This document shows, piece by piece, positions 53,377 to 61,319 of a DNA stretch of 64,000 nt. A program made the translations under genes and the position numbers. Source of the stretch: Winogradskyella sp. PC-19. Lineage in GTDB: Bacteria; Bacteroidota; Bacteroidia; Flavobacteriales; Flavobacteriaceae. Within the stretch, counting starts at the first letter, position 1. The number at the start of each line of letters is the position of its first letter. The stretch lies in NCBI RefSeq assembly GCF_002163855.1, contig NZ_CP019332.1, positions 2,893,145-2,957,144 of the forward strand. The letters run 5' to 3'. A model generated the notes under the pieces. That model saw only the letters and a program-made list of their open reading frames with translations. It was not told where the DNA came from and did not search any database.

Positions 53377-54216
53377 TTAAAGTAAGTTTAATTGGTATTT
53401 TACATAACTTCTAGTTAATAGCTCTACTTTTTTGTAATCAGGAACTCTGATTCTGGCAGATTTTATTTCTAAGGCTGGCGTCTTTTTTAGTTTGTCTAAT
53501 AGTTTGCTATAATATCTATATGCCATAAACACACCAAAACGAGCTTCGAGAGGTAGTTTTTTGATGCCTACAAGTCCTTTTGCAAAATCTTCTTCTATAT
53601 CAGTAATTATAGCTTGTTTTGAAGCTTCATCTAAATGATTTAAATCTGTATTTGGAAAATAAGTACGACTCAAATCTTCAAAGTCAGCTTTCAAGTCTCT
53701 CAAGAAATTTACTTTCTGAAAAGCTGAGCCTAAACTCATTGCTGAGTCCTTTAGCTCATCATATTTTTTATCATCTCCTTTAACAAAAACTTTTAAGCAC
53801 ATTAAGCCTACCACGTCAGCTGAACCATAGATATAATCTTTGTATTCTTCTGGAGTTAAATAGTTGTGTTTGTAAAGGTCTTGTTTCATACTTTTCATAA
53901 AAGCATCGACCATATGCTTTTCGATATTGTATTTATGATATGTTTCTTGAAATGAATTAAGAATTGGATTTAAGCTTATTTTCATTTCTAGTGCATCTTC
54001 TAAATCATTAGAAAATTTATCAAACAATATAGCTTTATCGTAATCATGAAATGTGTCAACAATTTCATCAGCAAATCTTACAAATCCATATATATTGTAT
54101 ATGTCTTGTCTGATGCTGTCTGAAAGCATTTTCGTTGCCATAGAGAATGATGTACTGTAAGAGGTAGTTACCAGCTTACTACATTCTCTAGAAACTCTGT
54201 CGAAGATTGATTTCAT
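53377..54216 (-). CDS. crtB: Phytoene synthase
   Basis: The 279-aa protein condenses two GGPP to 15-cis-phytoene. The two aspartate-rich motifs are present: DEIVD with Asp50 and Asp54, and RDLKAD with Asp174 and Asp178, each binding magnesium-diphosphate. SYSTSFSMATKM near the start and VNFLRDLKADFEDLSRTYFP confirm the squalene/phytoene synthase fold. It follows crtI by 4 bases. The GGPP synthase gene is not in the window. Confidence 0.95.
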   Translation of the reverse strand: MKSIFDRVSRECSKLVTTSYSTSFSMATKMLSDSIRQDIYNIYGFVRFADEIVDTFHDYDKAILFDKFSNDLEDALEMKISLNPILNSFQETYHKYNIEKHMVDAFMKSMKQDLYKHNYLTPEEYKDYIYGSADVVGLMCLKVFVKGDDKKYDELKDSAMSLGSAFQKVNFLRDLKADFEDLSRTYFPNTDLNHLDEASKQAIITDIEEDFAKGLVGIKKLPLEARFGVFMAYRYYSKLLDKLKKTPALEIKSARIRVPDYKKVELLTRSYVKYQLNLL

Positions 54217-54220
54217 GTTT

Positions 54221-55681
54221 TTAATTTTTTATTTGTTTTTTTATTAAGTCTGCTGCGAGTTTACCTGATATTAAGGATGGTGGGACTCCAGGACCAGGAA
54301 CTGTTAATTGTCCAGTAAAAAAGAGATTTTTTACTTTTTTACTTTTTAAATTAGGTCTTAAGAAAGCAGTTTGTGATAGCGTATTTGCCATACCATATGC
54401 ATTTCCTTTGTAAGAATTATACTCCTTTTTAAAGTCTTTGACGCAAAAAGACTCTTTAAAGATAATATTATTTGTCACCTTTTGATTGGTTTTCTTTTCA
54501 AATCTGTCGATAATGATATCAAAATACTGTTCTCTAAGAGCTTCAGTGTCCTCAAGATTAGGTGCAATAGGAATCAGAAAGAAGCCAGTTTCGGAATCTT
54601 TAGGTGCCATAGATGCATCAGTTATTGAAGGAAAATTAACATAAAAGAGTGGTTGTTTGGGCCACTTTGGATTATCATAAATATCTTCGGCGTGTGCTTC
54701 AAAATCAGTATCAAAAAATAGGTTATGATGTTCGACATTTTTTAGTTTCTTATCAAAACCAACATAAAAGAGAAGAGAAGATGGGGCAAATGTTTTCTTA
54801 TCCCAATAAGCTTCACTATACTGTCTGTATTCTTTATCTAATAATGTTTCAGAATGACTATAATCTGCACCACTAAGAACATAATTAGATTCTATTTCTT
54901 TACCGTTTACAGTAATTCCTTTTGTCTTTCCGTTTTCAACATTTATCTTTTCTACTACTGCATCTGTATTTAGTTCAACACCAAGACTTGTTGCTAAATC
55001 TCTCATGGCTTTTATAACTTCGTACATACCACCTTTTGGATGCCAAGTCCCTAAGCCAAAGTCAGCAAAATTCATAAAACTATAAAATGAAGGTGTTTTA
55101 CTTGGTTTTGCTCCAAGAAATAACACAGGAAACTCTAACGTAGATATAAGTTTTGGATTTTTAAATTTCTTTCTGACTTCGCTACTTATAGTTCTAAAAA
55201 ATTGGTCAACACGTGTTACAGTCTCTTTAGTTACCAACTCTAGTGGCGATAATCCAGGTTTTAGAACAATTTTATTTATTGCAATATCGTAATTGTCTTG
55301 CGCCTTAGATATGAATTTTCTTAAGGGCTCAGAACTTCCTGGTTCAATACGCTCAAATTCTTCGCAAATTTTGTCCATGGTATCACCAATAGTAATTTCA
55401 TCATCTGAGAAGAAAATTTTGTAAGCAGGACTTAGTTTATCTAGTTCGTAATAATCCTTTGTTGATTTATCGAAGTCATTGAAAAATTTTTCAAAAATAT
55501 CTGGCATCCAATACCAACTTGGACCTATATCGAAAGTAAATCCTTCTTTTTTTAATTGTCTGGCTCTTCCACCAACTGTACTGTTTTTTTCAAAAACAGA
55601 AACTTTGTAGCCATCTTTAGCTAAATAGCAAGCAGCTGAAAGTGATGAGAACCCAGAACCTATAATAGATATTTTAGTCAT
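54221..55681 (-). CDS. crtI: Phytoene desaturase
   Basis: The 486-aa FAD-dependent enzyme begins ISIIGSGFSSLSAACYLAKDG, then EKNSTVGGRARQ and FDIGPSWYWMPD, and near the C-terminus carries LFFTGQLTVPGPGVPPSLISGK. It converts phytoene to lycopene. The sequence is clearly distinct from the CrtD-like paralogue at 32.6 kb, so the genome holds one desaturase for each step. Its ATG overlaps the last base of the regulator's stop codon (TAATG), making tight coupling likely. Confidence 0.94.
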   Translation of the reverse strand: MTKISIIGSGFSSLSAACYLAKDGYKVSVFEKNSTVGGRARQLKKEGFTFDIGPSWYWMPDIFEKFFNDFDKSTKDYYELDKLSPAYKIFFSDDEITIGDTMDKICEEFERIEPGSSEPLRKFISKAQDNYDIAINKIVLKPGLSPLELVTKETVTRVDQFFRTISSEVRKKFKNPKLISTLEFPVLFLGAKPSKTPSFYSFMNFADFGLGTWHPKGGMYEVIKAMRDLATSLGVELNTDAVVEKINVENGKTKGITVNGKEIESNYVLSGADYSHSETLLDKEYRQYSEAYWDKKTFAPSSLLFYVGFDKKLKNVEHHNLFFDTDFEAHAEDIYDNPKWPKQPLFYVNFPSITDASMAPKDSETGFFLIPIAPNLEDTEALREQYFDIIIDRFEKKTNQKVTNNIIFKESFCVKDFKKEYNSYKGNAYGMANTLSQTAFLRPNLKSKKVKNLFFTGQLTVPGPGVPPSLISGKLAADLIKKQIKN

Positions 55682-56583
55682 TATTTAAGATTGTCAGTAA
55701 CTTCTTGTATTGATTTAAAGCATTTAATTTTTGGAGGTAAATTGTCCATGTCTATACTGTTCAGCATTTGGCCTAAAATCCAAAACTCCGCATCAGTCTT
55801 TTCTAGCAAGGTTTCGCTGAATGATTTTAAGTAATCATCTATTTCTTCCTTTAGTGGCTTTATAGTAAAATAGGATAAGAATATAATGTCATCGTAATAA
55901 TTAAGTATATCCGCTAGGCTTTCCATAGGAACACTTTGACCTAAAAAGATACAATGATAGTTATTACTAACAATTTGATAATTCAAGAACATAATACCTA
56001 GTTCATGAATTTCGTTATCGGGTAAAAAGAGAACAAATGTTTTCTTAGAGTTTGGTTTAGTTTCTGACTGAATAAACTCAGTGTTTATAAGTATTTTTTG
56101 ACGAATAAGGGTTGTCAAAAAATGTTCGTGAGCTGGAGTTATAGTATTTGTTTGCCATAACAATCCAATTTCAGTAAGCAGAGGAATAAATATGTCATAA
56201 AATATATCATCGAAGGATTTGTCCTTTAACAAAGCTTCGTAGGTATTGTAAAAAAGAGCTTGATCAAAATTAAGCATTGACAACTTAAATGAGTTTATTG
56301 CATGGCTCTCTAAGTTTGTTTGAGATGCAATTTCCCTAACTAGCGCAGGAATTTCTTCTGGCTTTAGGGTTGCTATTTTAGATATTTTGTAGCCGTTATT
56401 GTTAAGGTAGCTTACATTAAGCATCTTCTGAAAACTAGCTAAGTCGTAATATCTTATGTTTGTGTCTGTTCTTTTTGGGGATAAGAGGTTGTAGCGTTTT
56501 TCCCAAATACGAATAGTATGCGCTTTAATACCTGTAAGATTCTCTAAATCTTTGATACTAAATTTATTTTTCATGTTATTCAT
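55681..56583 (-). CDS. CarH-like MerR regulator with B12-binding domain
   Basis: The 300-aa protein has an N-terminal MerR helix-turn-helix (about 6-75: FSIKDLENLTGIKAHTIRIWEKRY), a four-helix bundle, and a cobalamin-binding domain. The Wx9EH motif is intact (Trp143, Glu153, His154), and the ExHxxG motif reads EIHELG with the cobalt-ligand His193. In CarH these bind adenosylcobalamin: the tetramer represses carotenoid genes in the dark and falls apart in light. Leading the crtI-crtB-crtZ operon, this is probably its light-responsive repressor. A dyad covers the predicted promoter. Confidence 0.88.
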   Translation of the reverse strand: MNNMKNKFSIKDLENLTGIKAHTIRIWEKRYNLLSPKRTDTNIRYYDLASFQKMLNVSYLNNNGYKISKIATLKPEEIPALVREIASQTNLESHAINSFKLSMLNFDQALFYNTYEALLKDKSFDDIFYDIFIPLLTEIGLLWQTNTITPAHEHFLTTLIRQKILINTEFIQSETKPNSKKTFVLFLPDNEIHELGIMFLNYQIVSNNYHCIFLGQSVPMESLADILNYYDDIIFLSYFTIKPLKEEIDDYLKSFSETLLEKTDAEFWILGQMLNSIDMDNLPPKIKCFKSIQEVTDNLK

Positions 56584-56617
56584 ACAAGCTCTATTTGTTT
56601 ATCAAAATAAAATTAAT

Positions 56618-56641
56618 GTTAAACAAAAGTAAGTGTTTAAC
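56618..56641. promoter_or_regulatory. Operator and promoter of the carH-crtIBZ operon
   Basis: Arms GTTAAAC and GTTTAAC are perfect inverted complements with a 10-base spacer. The minus-strand -7 box TACTTTTG (56631-56624) lies between them, so a bound MerR-type protein would cover the promoter. The start codon is 41 bases downstream. Confidence 0.6.
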
Positions 56642-56697
56642 TTTTAAGAGTACGGTATTTAACAAAAATTAAGTAAAAAAATGGAAAATAAATAAAG

Positions 56698-56781
56698 TGC
56701 GCACGAGAAGACTCGAACTTCCACGGACTAATGTCCACCAACCCCTCAAGCTGGCGCGTCTACCAATTCCGCCACGTGCGC
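56698..56781 (-). tRNA. tRNA-Leu (GAG)
   Basis: The 84-base class II tRNA has acceptor arms GCGCACG and CGTGCGC, anticodon arm CCAGC/GTTGG around loop TTGAGGG (anticodon GAG), a long variable arm, and T arm segment AGTTCGAGTCT. CCA is not encoded. No promoter is visible between it and the upstream hairpin. Confidence 0.93.
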
Positions 56782-56802
56782 AAAAAATGAAATATAAATG
56801 TA

Positions 56803-56836
56803 AAAAAAAAGTTAAGCAATTTGCTTAACTTTTTTT
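56803..56836 (-). terminator. Terminator-like hairpin between tRNA-Lys and tRNA-Leu
   Basis: GTTAAGCAA and TTGCTTAAC face each other around a single base, flanked by long A and T runs. It lies directly after tRNA-Lys and 21 bases before tRNA-Leu on the same strand. Confidence 0.8.
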
Positions 56837-56837
56837 G

Positions 56838-56910
56838 TGACTTGGCTGGGGCTCGAACCCAGGACCCTCTCCTTAAAAGGGAGATGCTCTACCAACTGAG
56901 CTACCAAGTC
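56838..56910 (-). tRNA. tRNA-Lys (TTT)
   Basis: The 73-base cloverleaf has acceptor arms GACTTGG and CCAAGTC, D arm GCTCAGTTGGTAGAGC, anticodon arm TCTCC/GGAGA around loop CTTTTAA (anticodon TTT) and T arm CTGGGTTCGAGCCCCAG. CCA is not encoded. Confidence 0.95.
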
Positions 56911-56936
56911 ATTAATCTTTTTCTCTAACGAGGGTG

Positions 56937-56966
56937 CAAATATAAAATGTTTAATTAATAAAACAA
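56937..56966 (-). promoter_or_regulatory. Promoter of tRNA-Lys
   Basis: Minus-strand TTG (56966-56964) and TATATTTG (56944-56937) are exactly 19 bases apart. Confidence 0.7.
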
Positions 56967-57041
56967 TGCTTTTTTTATATATTTTTTTGTTTTTTTGTGG
57001 GACAGCTTTGTAGGTGTTTCACAATCAATTTATAAGCAAAT

Positions 57042-57563
57042 ATGATTATAGTTTTAATGGGGTATATGGGTTCTGGGAAATCTACAATTGGCAAGGAATT
57101 AGCTGCGATTTTAAGTTATAATTTTATTGATTTAGATGATTATATCGTAGATAGAGAGAAGATGTCAATTTCTGAAATATTTGACAAAAAGGGAGAAATT
57201 TATTTCAGAAAGAATGAGGCTGCATATTTAGAGGAGATTTTAGAAGGAGAAGACAAAACGGTTTTATCTCTAGGCGGAGGTACGCCGTGTTACGGAAATA
57301 ATCTAAATCTAATACTAAATAGTATAGAGGTTAAATCTTTTTACTTAAAAGCGTCTATTCCTGAGCTAGTAAAACGTTTGAAACCCGAAAAAAGTAACCG
57401 TCCAGTAATTAATCATCTAAAAACTGATGAAGAATTTTTTGAGTTTTTTGGAAAGCACCTTTTTGAGCGTTCTCCATTTTATTCAAAATCGAATGTTACT
57501 ATTACTACTGATAATAAAACTTCGAATACCATTGTAGAAGAAATTGTATTAAATTTAATCTAA
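57042..57563 (+). CDS. aroK: Shikimate kinase
   Basis: The 173-aa P-loop kinase has Walker A GYMGSGKST at residues 7-15, the shikimate-binding FIDLDDYI segment, a catalytic-type GGGTPC loop (LSLGGGTPCYG), and the RPEKSNRP-like lid KPEKSNRPV. It phosphorylates shikimate in aromatic amino acid synthesis. It stands alone among tRNAs and a convergent phosphoribosyltransferase gene, overlapping its 3' end by 9 bases. Confidence 0.95.
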   Translation: MIIVLMGYMGSGKSTIGKELAAILSYNFIDLDDYIVDREKMSISEIFDKKGEIYFRKNEAAYLEEILEGEDKTVLSLGGGTPCYGNNLNLILNSIEVKSFYLKASIPELVKRLKPEKSNRPVINHLKTDEEFFEFFGKHLFERSPFYSKSNVTITTDNKTSNTIVEEIVLNLI

Positions 57564-58058
57564 GTAGGCTTCGTAAGGTTGCTTACTTAAATTAACATTA
57601 ATATGTTCTTTCAGAGAAGTTGAAAGAGATATACCTTTAAAATCTGCTTTTACAGGAAATTTTTTATGATTTCTGTTTACTAAAACTGCTGTTTTAAATT
57701 GTTTTAAAGGGACTTCTAAAAAATGCCTTACACCGTATATCAGCGTACTACCAGAGTTAAGGACATCATCGACTAAAACTATTGATTTATTGGTATACTC
57801 TTTTGAAGTAAGTGAAGTTGATAATGGATTTAAAGGTGTTTTTTTATCTATTGAAACTTTGCATAATACACTATGTATTTTTGATATTTTATCTAAGTTT
57901 GCTTTGATTTTTTTTGCTAGCAGAAACCCGTTTTTATCAATACCTGCTATAATTAGCTCTTTTTCATTAACGTTTGATTCATATATTTGATAAGATATTC
58001 TTTTTATCTTATGCTGAATTTCTTGATGATTGAGTATGGTATTTTTTTCTGTTATCAT
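57555..58058 (-). CDS. PyrR-like phosphoribosyltransferase
   Basis: The 167-aa protein has the PRPP-binding motif VLVDDVLNSGSTL and the surrounding type I phosphoribosyltransferase fold; LIIAGIDKNGFLLAKKI sits at the usual N-terminal position. It resembles PyrR-type uracil phosphoribosyltransferases, but I cannot tell whether it binds RNA as PyrR does. It follows the S4 gene on the same strand with 52 bases between. Its 3' end overlaps aroK. Confidence 0.85.
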   Translation of the reverse strand: MITEKNTILNHQEIQHKIKRISYQIYESNVNEKELIIAGIDKNGFLLAKKIKANLDKISKIHSVLCKVSIDKKTPLNPLSTSLTSKEYTNKSIVLVDDVLNSGSTLIYGVRHFLEVPLKQFKTAVLVNRNHKKFPVKADFKGISLSTSLKEHINVNLSKQPYEAYLD

Positions 58059-58110
58059 GCTTTTTTTTAAATATATAAAGAGTTATTTATTCATAAGGTA
58101 ACAATAAAAA

Positions 58111-58482
58111 TCATTCTTCTTCATCAATGTAATTTTCTATAGAGCGTCTGTCTTTTTTTGTGGGTCTTCCTGTTCCTTTTTTTCTATAATAGTCTTTACT
58201 ATATTTTAATAATTCTTGAGCTTCAAATTCAGATTTAGGAGTTAAATCGGTTATGTAGATATCGACAAGTTTTGCGCCAACACGGTTAGGTGGAATGTCA
58301 TTTATTCTAATCTTATAATTAACTTGATTTTTTCTAAGTACTATTGTATCACCTATATAGACTTCTCTACTAGGTTTTACAACAGCTTCATTGACCTTTA
58401 CTTGACCTTTTTTACAGGCAATTGAGGCTTGATTTCGGGTTTTGTGATATCTCACACACCATAAATACTTATCTATTCGCAT
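58111..58482 (-). CDS. S4-domain RNA-binding protein (HslR-like)
   Basis: The 123-aa protein is an S4 domain: MRIDKYLWCVRYHKTRNQA, then KKGQVKVNEAVVKPSREVYIGDTI, with a basic C-terminal tail (RKKGTGRPTKKDRRS). It matches heat shock protein 15, which binds stalled 50S subunits carrying nascent-chain tRNA. The tail is shorter in some relatives. It precedes the phosphoribosyltransferase gene on the same strand. Confidence 0.9.
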   Translation of the reverse strand: MRIDKYLWCVRYHKTRNQASIACKKGQVKVNEAVVKPSREVYIGDTIVLRKNQVNYKIRINDIPPNRVGAKLVDIYITDLTPKSEFEAQELLKYSKDYYRKKGTGRPTKKDRRSIENYIDEEE

Positions 58483-58609
58483 ATAATTTAACTAAAAACT
58501 GCGTTAATCAATTTGTACAAAAGTATTATATTATTGTATCTTGCGGCCTAAAATTAAGCAATATTGAACCGTGTTTATGCTTTAAATAAATATGAATTTA
58601 AATGACCCT

Positions 58610-59638
58610 ATGAAATTAAGAACATTCCTATCTAGTATTTTTGTTTTTTCACTATTGATTTTTGCTTGTTCACCAGATGAGCCTGAAATATCTCTTGTAC
58701 CTGATAGAGATAGAACTGAGCAACAAGCAACAGATAAAGCCTTGTTATTATCATATTTAGGTACGCATTATTATAACAGTGCAGATTTAGCAGCAATTAT
58801 AAATCCAGAGCCTAGCGACATTATTATTACTGAATTGGCAGAAGGAGCTACAGTTCCTATGGGACATACATTATTGGCTGGTGCTGTTGAAACAAGAACT
58901 ACAGTTTTTGAGGAAGCAACTTATGAATATTATATTCTGAAAATAAACCAAGGAGGAGGAGATGAGTCACCTAATTTTACAGATAAAGTAAGAGTAGAGT
59001 ATGAAGGTAGCTTAATTGAAGATGCTTCTGTTTTTGATAGCGCTATTAATCCTGTAGATTTTAATTTGGTAGGATTTGGAGTTAATTCTGGCGGAGTTAT
59101 TACGGGGTGGCAACGTGTTTTTCCAGAATTCAACACTGCAGCTAGTTTTACAACTGGGTCTAATGTAGAATATGACGATTATGGAGTTGGTGTAATGTTT
59201 TTGCCATCTGGTTTAGCTTATTTTTCAACGCAATTAGTTGGTATTCCTTCATATTCTAATTTAATATTTAAGTTTACTTTATTTCAAACTGAAATAAATG
59301 ACCATGATAGTGACGGTGTGCCATCATACATCGAAGATTTAAATAATAATTCAAGTACTTTCGATGAAGATACTGATGATAACTCAATTGTAAATTATGT
59401 TGACCCTGATGATGATGGAGATGGTGTACTTACAATTAATGAACTATTTAGAACTGAATATATTGTTGACACAAATAATGGTGAATCAGAACCTGAATTA
59501 GATAATAATGAATTTGAATTAGGTAGAACCCAATCCATGGGTGTTATAACTATAACAACAGGTAAAATATTAGACACAGATAATAATAATATTCCTGATT
59601 ATTTGGATGAGGATATTACAATTAATTACAATGAGTAG
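58610..59638 (+). CDS. FKBP-like lipoprotein with calcium-binding-type tail
   Basis: The 342-aa protein has a lipoprotein signal (SLLIFAC, modified cysteine near residue 20). The middle (about 120-235) looks like an FKBP-type isomerase fold with DKVRVEYEGSLIEDASVFDSA, GGVITGWQRVFPEF and YGVGVMFLPSGLAYF. The C-terminal 100 residues hold Asp-rich repeats such as NDHDSDGVPSYIED and DPDDDGDGVLTINE, of the thrombospondin type 3 or EF-like calcium-binding kind. Such fusions are common in gliding flavobacteria. The ATG at 58592 is an alternative start. Its end lies inside a 67-bp palindrome. Confidence 0.82.
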   Translation: MKLRTFLSSIFVFSLLIFACSPDEPEISLVPDRDRTEQQATDKALLLSYLGTHYYNSADLAAIINPEPSDIIITELAEGATVPMGHTLLAGAVETRTTVFEEATYEYYILKINQGGGDESPNFTDKVRVEYEGSLIEDASVFDSAINPVDFNLVGFGVNSGGVITGWQRVFPEFNTAASFTTGSNVEYDDYGVGVMFLPSGLAYFSTQLVGIPSYSNLIFKFTLFQTEINDHDSDGVPSYIEDLNNNSSTFDEDTDDNSIVNYVDPDDDGDGVLTINELFRTEYIVDTNNGESEPELDNNEFELGRTQSMGVITITTGKILDTDNNNIPDYLDEDITINYNE

Positions 59639-59703
59639 TATAAATATTAGAAAAAAAAACCCGCTAATTTAATTAGCGGGTTTTTTTTTCTAATATTTAT
59701 ACT
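59637..59703. terminator. 67-bp perfect palindrome between convergent genes
   Basis: Two exact 33-bp inverted arms face each other around one T at 59670. The core is CCCGCTAATT, flanked by nine A or T, then TTAG/CTAA and AGTATAAATA. It begins inside the FKBP-like gene's stop codon and ends one base before the stop codon of the PorT-like gene, so it ends transcription from both sides. Confidence 0.88.
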
Positions 59704-60291
59704 TTATAATTTGTATGATAAACTTAAAATAAGTTGCTCAGGTCTTGTATCTAATCGGTCAAGAGAGATAACATTATTATTGTCTATAAAAGTAGCTTCA
59801 TTATCGCTAAAACCTCTTTCGTATCTTAAATCTATTCCTAACCTATTAAGATTTAATCCAATACCAAAATTTAAACCTACACTAAAGTCACTTTCAATAT
59901 TATCAATCCTAGTATTGCCAAAATCTGTATCCAAAATATATTGTAATGCTGGACCACCAAAGACGTTTATTGGCCCTAATACTTTTAGACCAACCAATAA
60001 GGGTACATCAATTTTTTGTACATCAAATTCACCTAAGTCGTAATCACTTTTCGTCTTAGTATAAACAATTTCTGGTCTGAAATATAGTTTGTTTCCTAAC
60101 TTGCCAAATACACCAATATGGTATCCTACATTTTGGTCTGGGTTTTCAAAATTTTGGGCAGCCGATTCAAAATAATCTCCGTTACCACCATAATTTAAAC
60201 CTGCTTTAATACCAAATCCACTTCCAGATTGCGCAAATAAACTTGTTGAAAATCCTGCCACTAAAAGTGCAGTAAAAAATAAATTCTTCAT
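59704..60291 (-). CDS. PorT-like outer membrane beta-barrel protein
   Basis: The 195-aa protein has a signal peptide (STSLFAQ, near residue 21) and an eight-strand barrel pattern typical of the PorT/OmpA-like porin family: GFGIKAGLNYGGNGDYF, NVGYHIGVFGKLGNKLYFRPEIVYT and a C-terminal PEQLILSLSYKL. Its function is not known. It lies 53 bases after the transketolase C subunit on the same strand and may be transcribed with it. Confidence 0.87.
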   Translation of the reverse strand: MKNLFFTALLVAGFSTSLFAQSGSGFGIKAGLNYGGNGDYFESAAQNFENPDQNVGYHIGVFGKLGNKLYFRPEIVYTKTKSDYDLGEFDVQKIDVPLLVGLKVLGPINVFGGPALQYILDTDFGNTRIDNIESDFSVGLNFGIGLNLNRLGIDLRYERGFSDNEATFIDNNNVISLDRLDTRPEQLILSLSYKL

Positions 60292-60344
60292 AATTATTCG
60301 TTTTTGATTTAGATTACTTAAACAAAAACGCTGCCAAACTCAAC

Positions 60345-61298
60345 TTATTTTCTACTGATTGCTTTTTTTGAAGCCTCAATTATCGCTTTACTGTTTAATC
60401 CGTACTTGTCCATAAGCTGGGCAGGTGTGCCAGATTCTCCGAAAGTGTCTTTGGTTGCAACAAACTCTTGAGGTGTTGGATTGTTCTCTACCAAAACTCT
60501 AGAAACACTTTCTCCTAGACCACCTAAGTAGTTGTGCTCTTCGGCTGTTACAATACAACCTGTTTTAGAAACAGATTCTAAAATAGCAGCATCATCTAAA
60601 GGCTTTATCGTATGAATATTTATGACCTCAGCAGAAATACCTTCGTCATTTAAAGCTTTAGACGCTTCCAATGCTTCCCATACGAGATGACCAGTAGCAA
60701 CAATAGTTACATCAGTTCCTTCTGTAAGTTTTATAGCTTTTCCTATCTCAAAATTTTGGACTTGAGGAGTGAAATTTGCTACTTTTGGACGTCCAAAACG
60801 TAAATAAACAGGACCATTATGTTTTGCAATCGATAATGTAGCTGCTTTTGTTTGATTATAATCACAAGTATTGATAACTGTCATTCCTGGAAGCATTTTC
60901 ATTAAACCAATATCTTCTAAGATTTGGTGCGTTGCACCATCTTCACCTAATGTTATACCTGCGTGAGAAGCACAAATTTTTACATTTTTTCCTGAGTAAG
61001 CTACACTTTGTCTTATTTGATCGTAAACACGACCAGTTGAAAAATTTGCAAATGTTCCTGTAAAAGGGATTTTCCCACCAATAGTAAGACCAGCTGCTAT
61101 ACCAATCATATTTGCTTCTGCTATGCCAACTTGGTAAAATCGCTCTGGATGATTGGCTTTGAAGTCATCCATTTTTAAAGAACCTATTAGATCTGCGCAA
61201 AGTGCAACAACATTTTCGTTGGTTTGTCCAAGTTCTGTTAAACCAGCACCAAACCCCGAACGTGTATCTTTATTTCCTGTGTTTTCGTATGTTTTCAT
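60345..61298 (-). CDS. Transketolase, C-terminal subunit
   Basis: The 317-aa product corresponds to the pyrimidine-binding and C-terminal domains of transketolase: GFGAGLTELGQTNENVVALCADL, RFYQVGIAEANMIGIAAGL with the catalytic Glu, ASHAGITLGEDGATHQ, and VTAEEHNYLGGLG. Together with the neighbouring N-terminal subunit it rebuilds one thiamine diphosphate enzyme of the pentose phosphate pathway. The split is usual in Bacteroidota. Twenty-one bases separate the two genes. Confidence 0.93.
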   Translation of the reverse strand: MKTYENTGNKDTRSGFGAGLTELGQTNENVVALCADLIGSLKMDDFKANHPERFYQVGIAEANMIGIAAGLTIGGKIPFTGTFANFSTGRVYDQIRQSVAYSGKNVKICASHAGITLGEDGATHQILEDIGLMKMLPGMTVINTCDYNQTKAATLSIAKHNGPVYLRFGRPKVANFTPQVQNFEIGKAIKLTEGTDVTIVATGHLVWEALEASKALNDEGISAEVINIHTIKPLDDAAILESVSKTGCIVTAEEHNYLGGLGESVSRVLVENNPTPQEFVATKDTFGESGTPAQLMDKYGLNSKAIIEASKKAISRK

Positions 61299-61319
61299 AA
61301 TTCTTAAATCAAAAATGGA

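Noticed and set aside
59637-59703. Reading the 67-bp palindrome as a replication origin or resolution site
   Set aside because: No DnaA boxes, initiator gene or recombinase nearby; its place between convergent stops is explained by termination.
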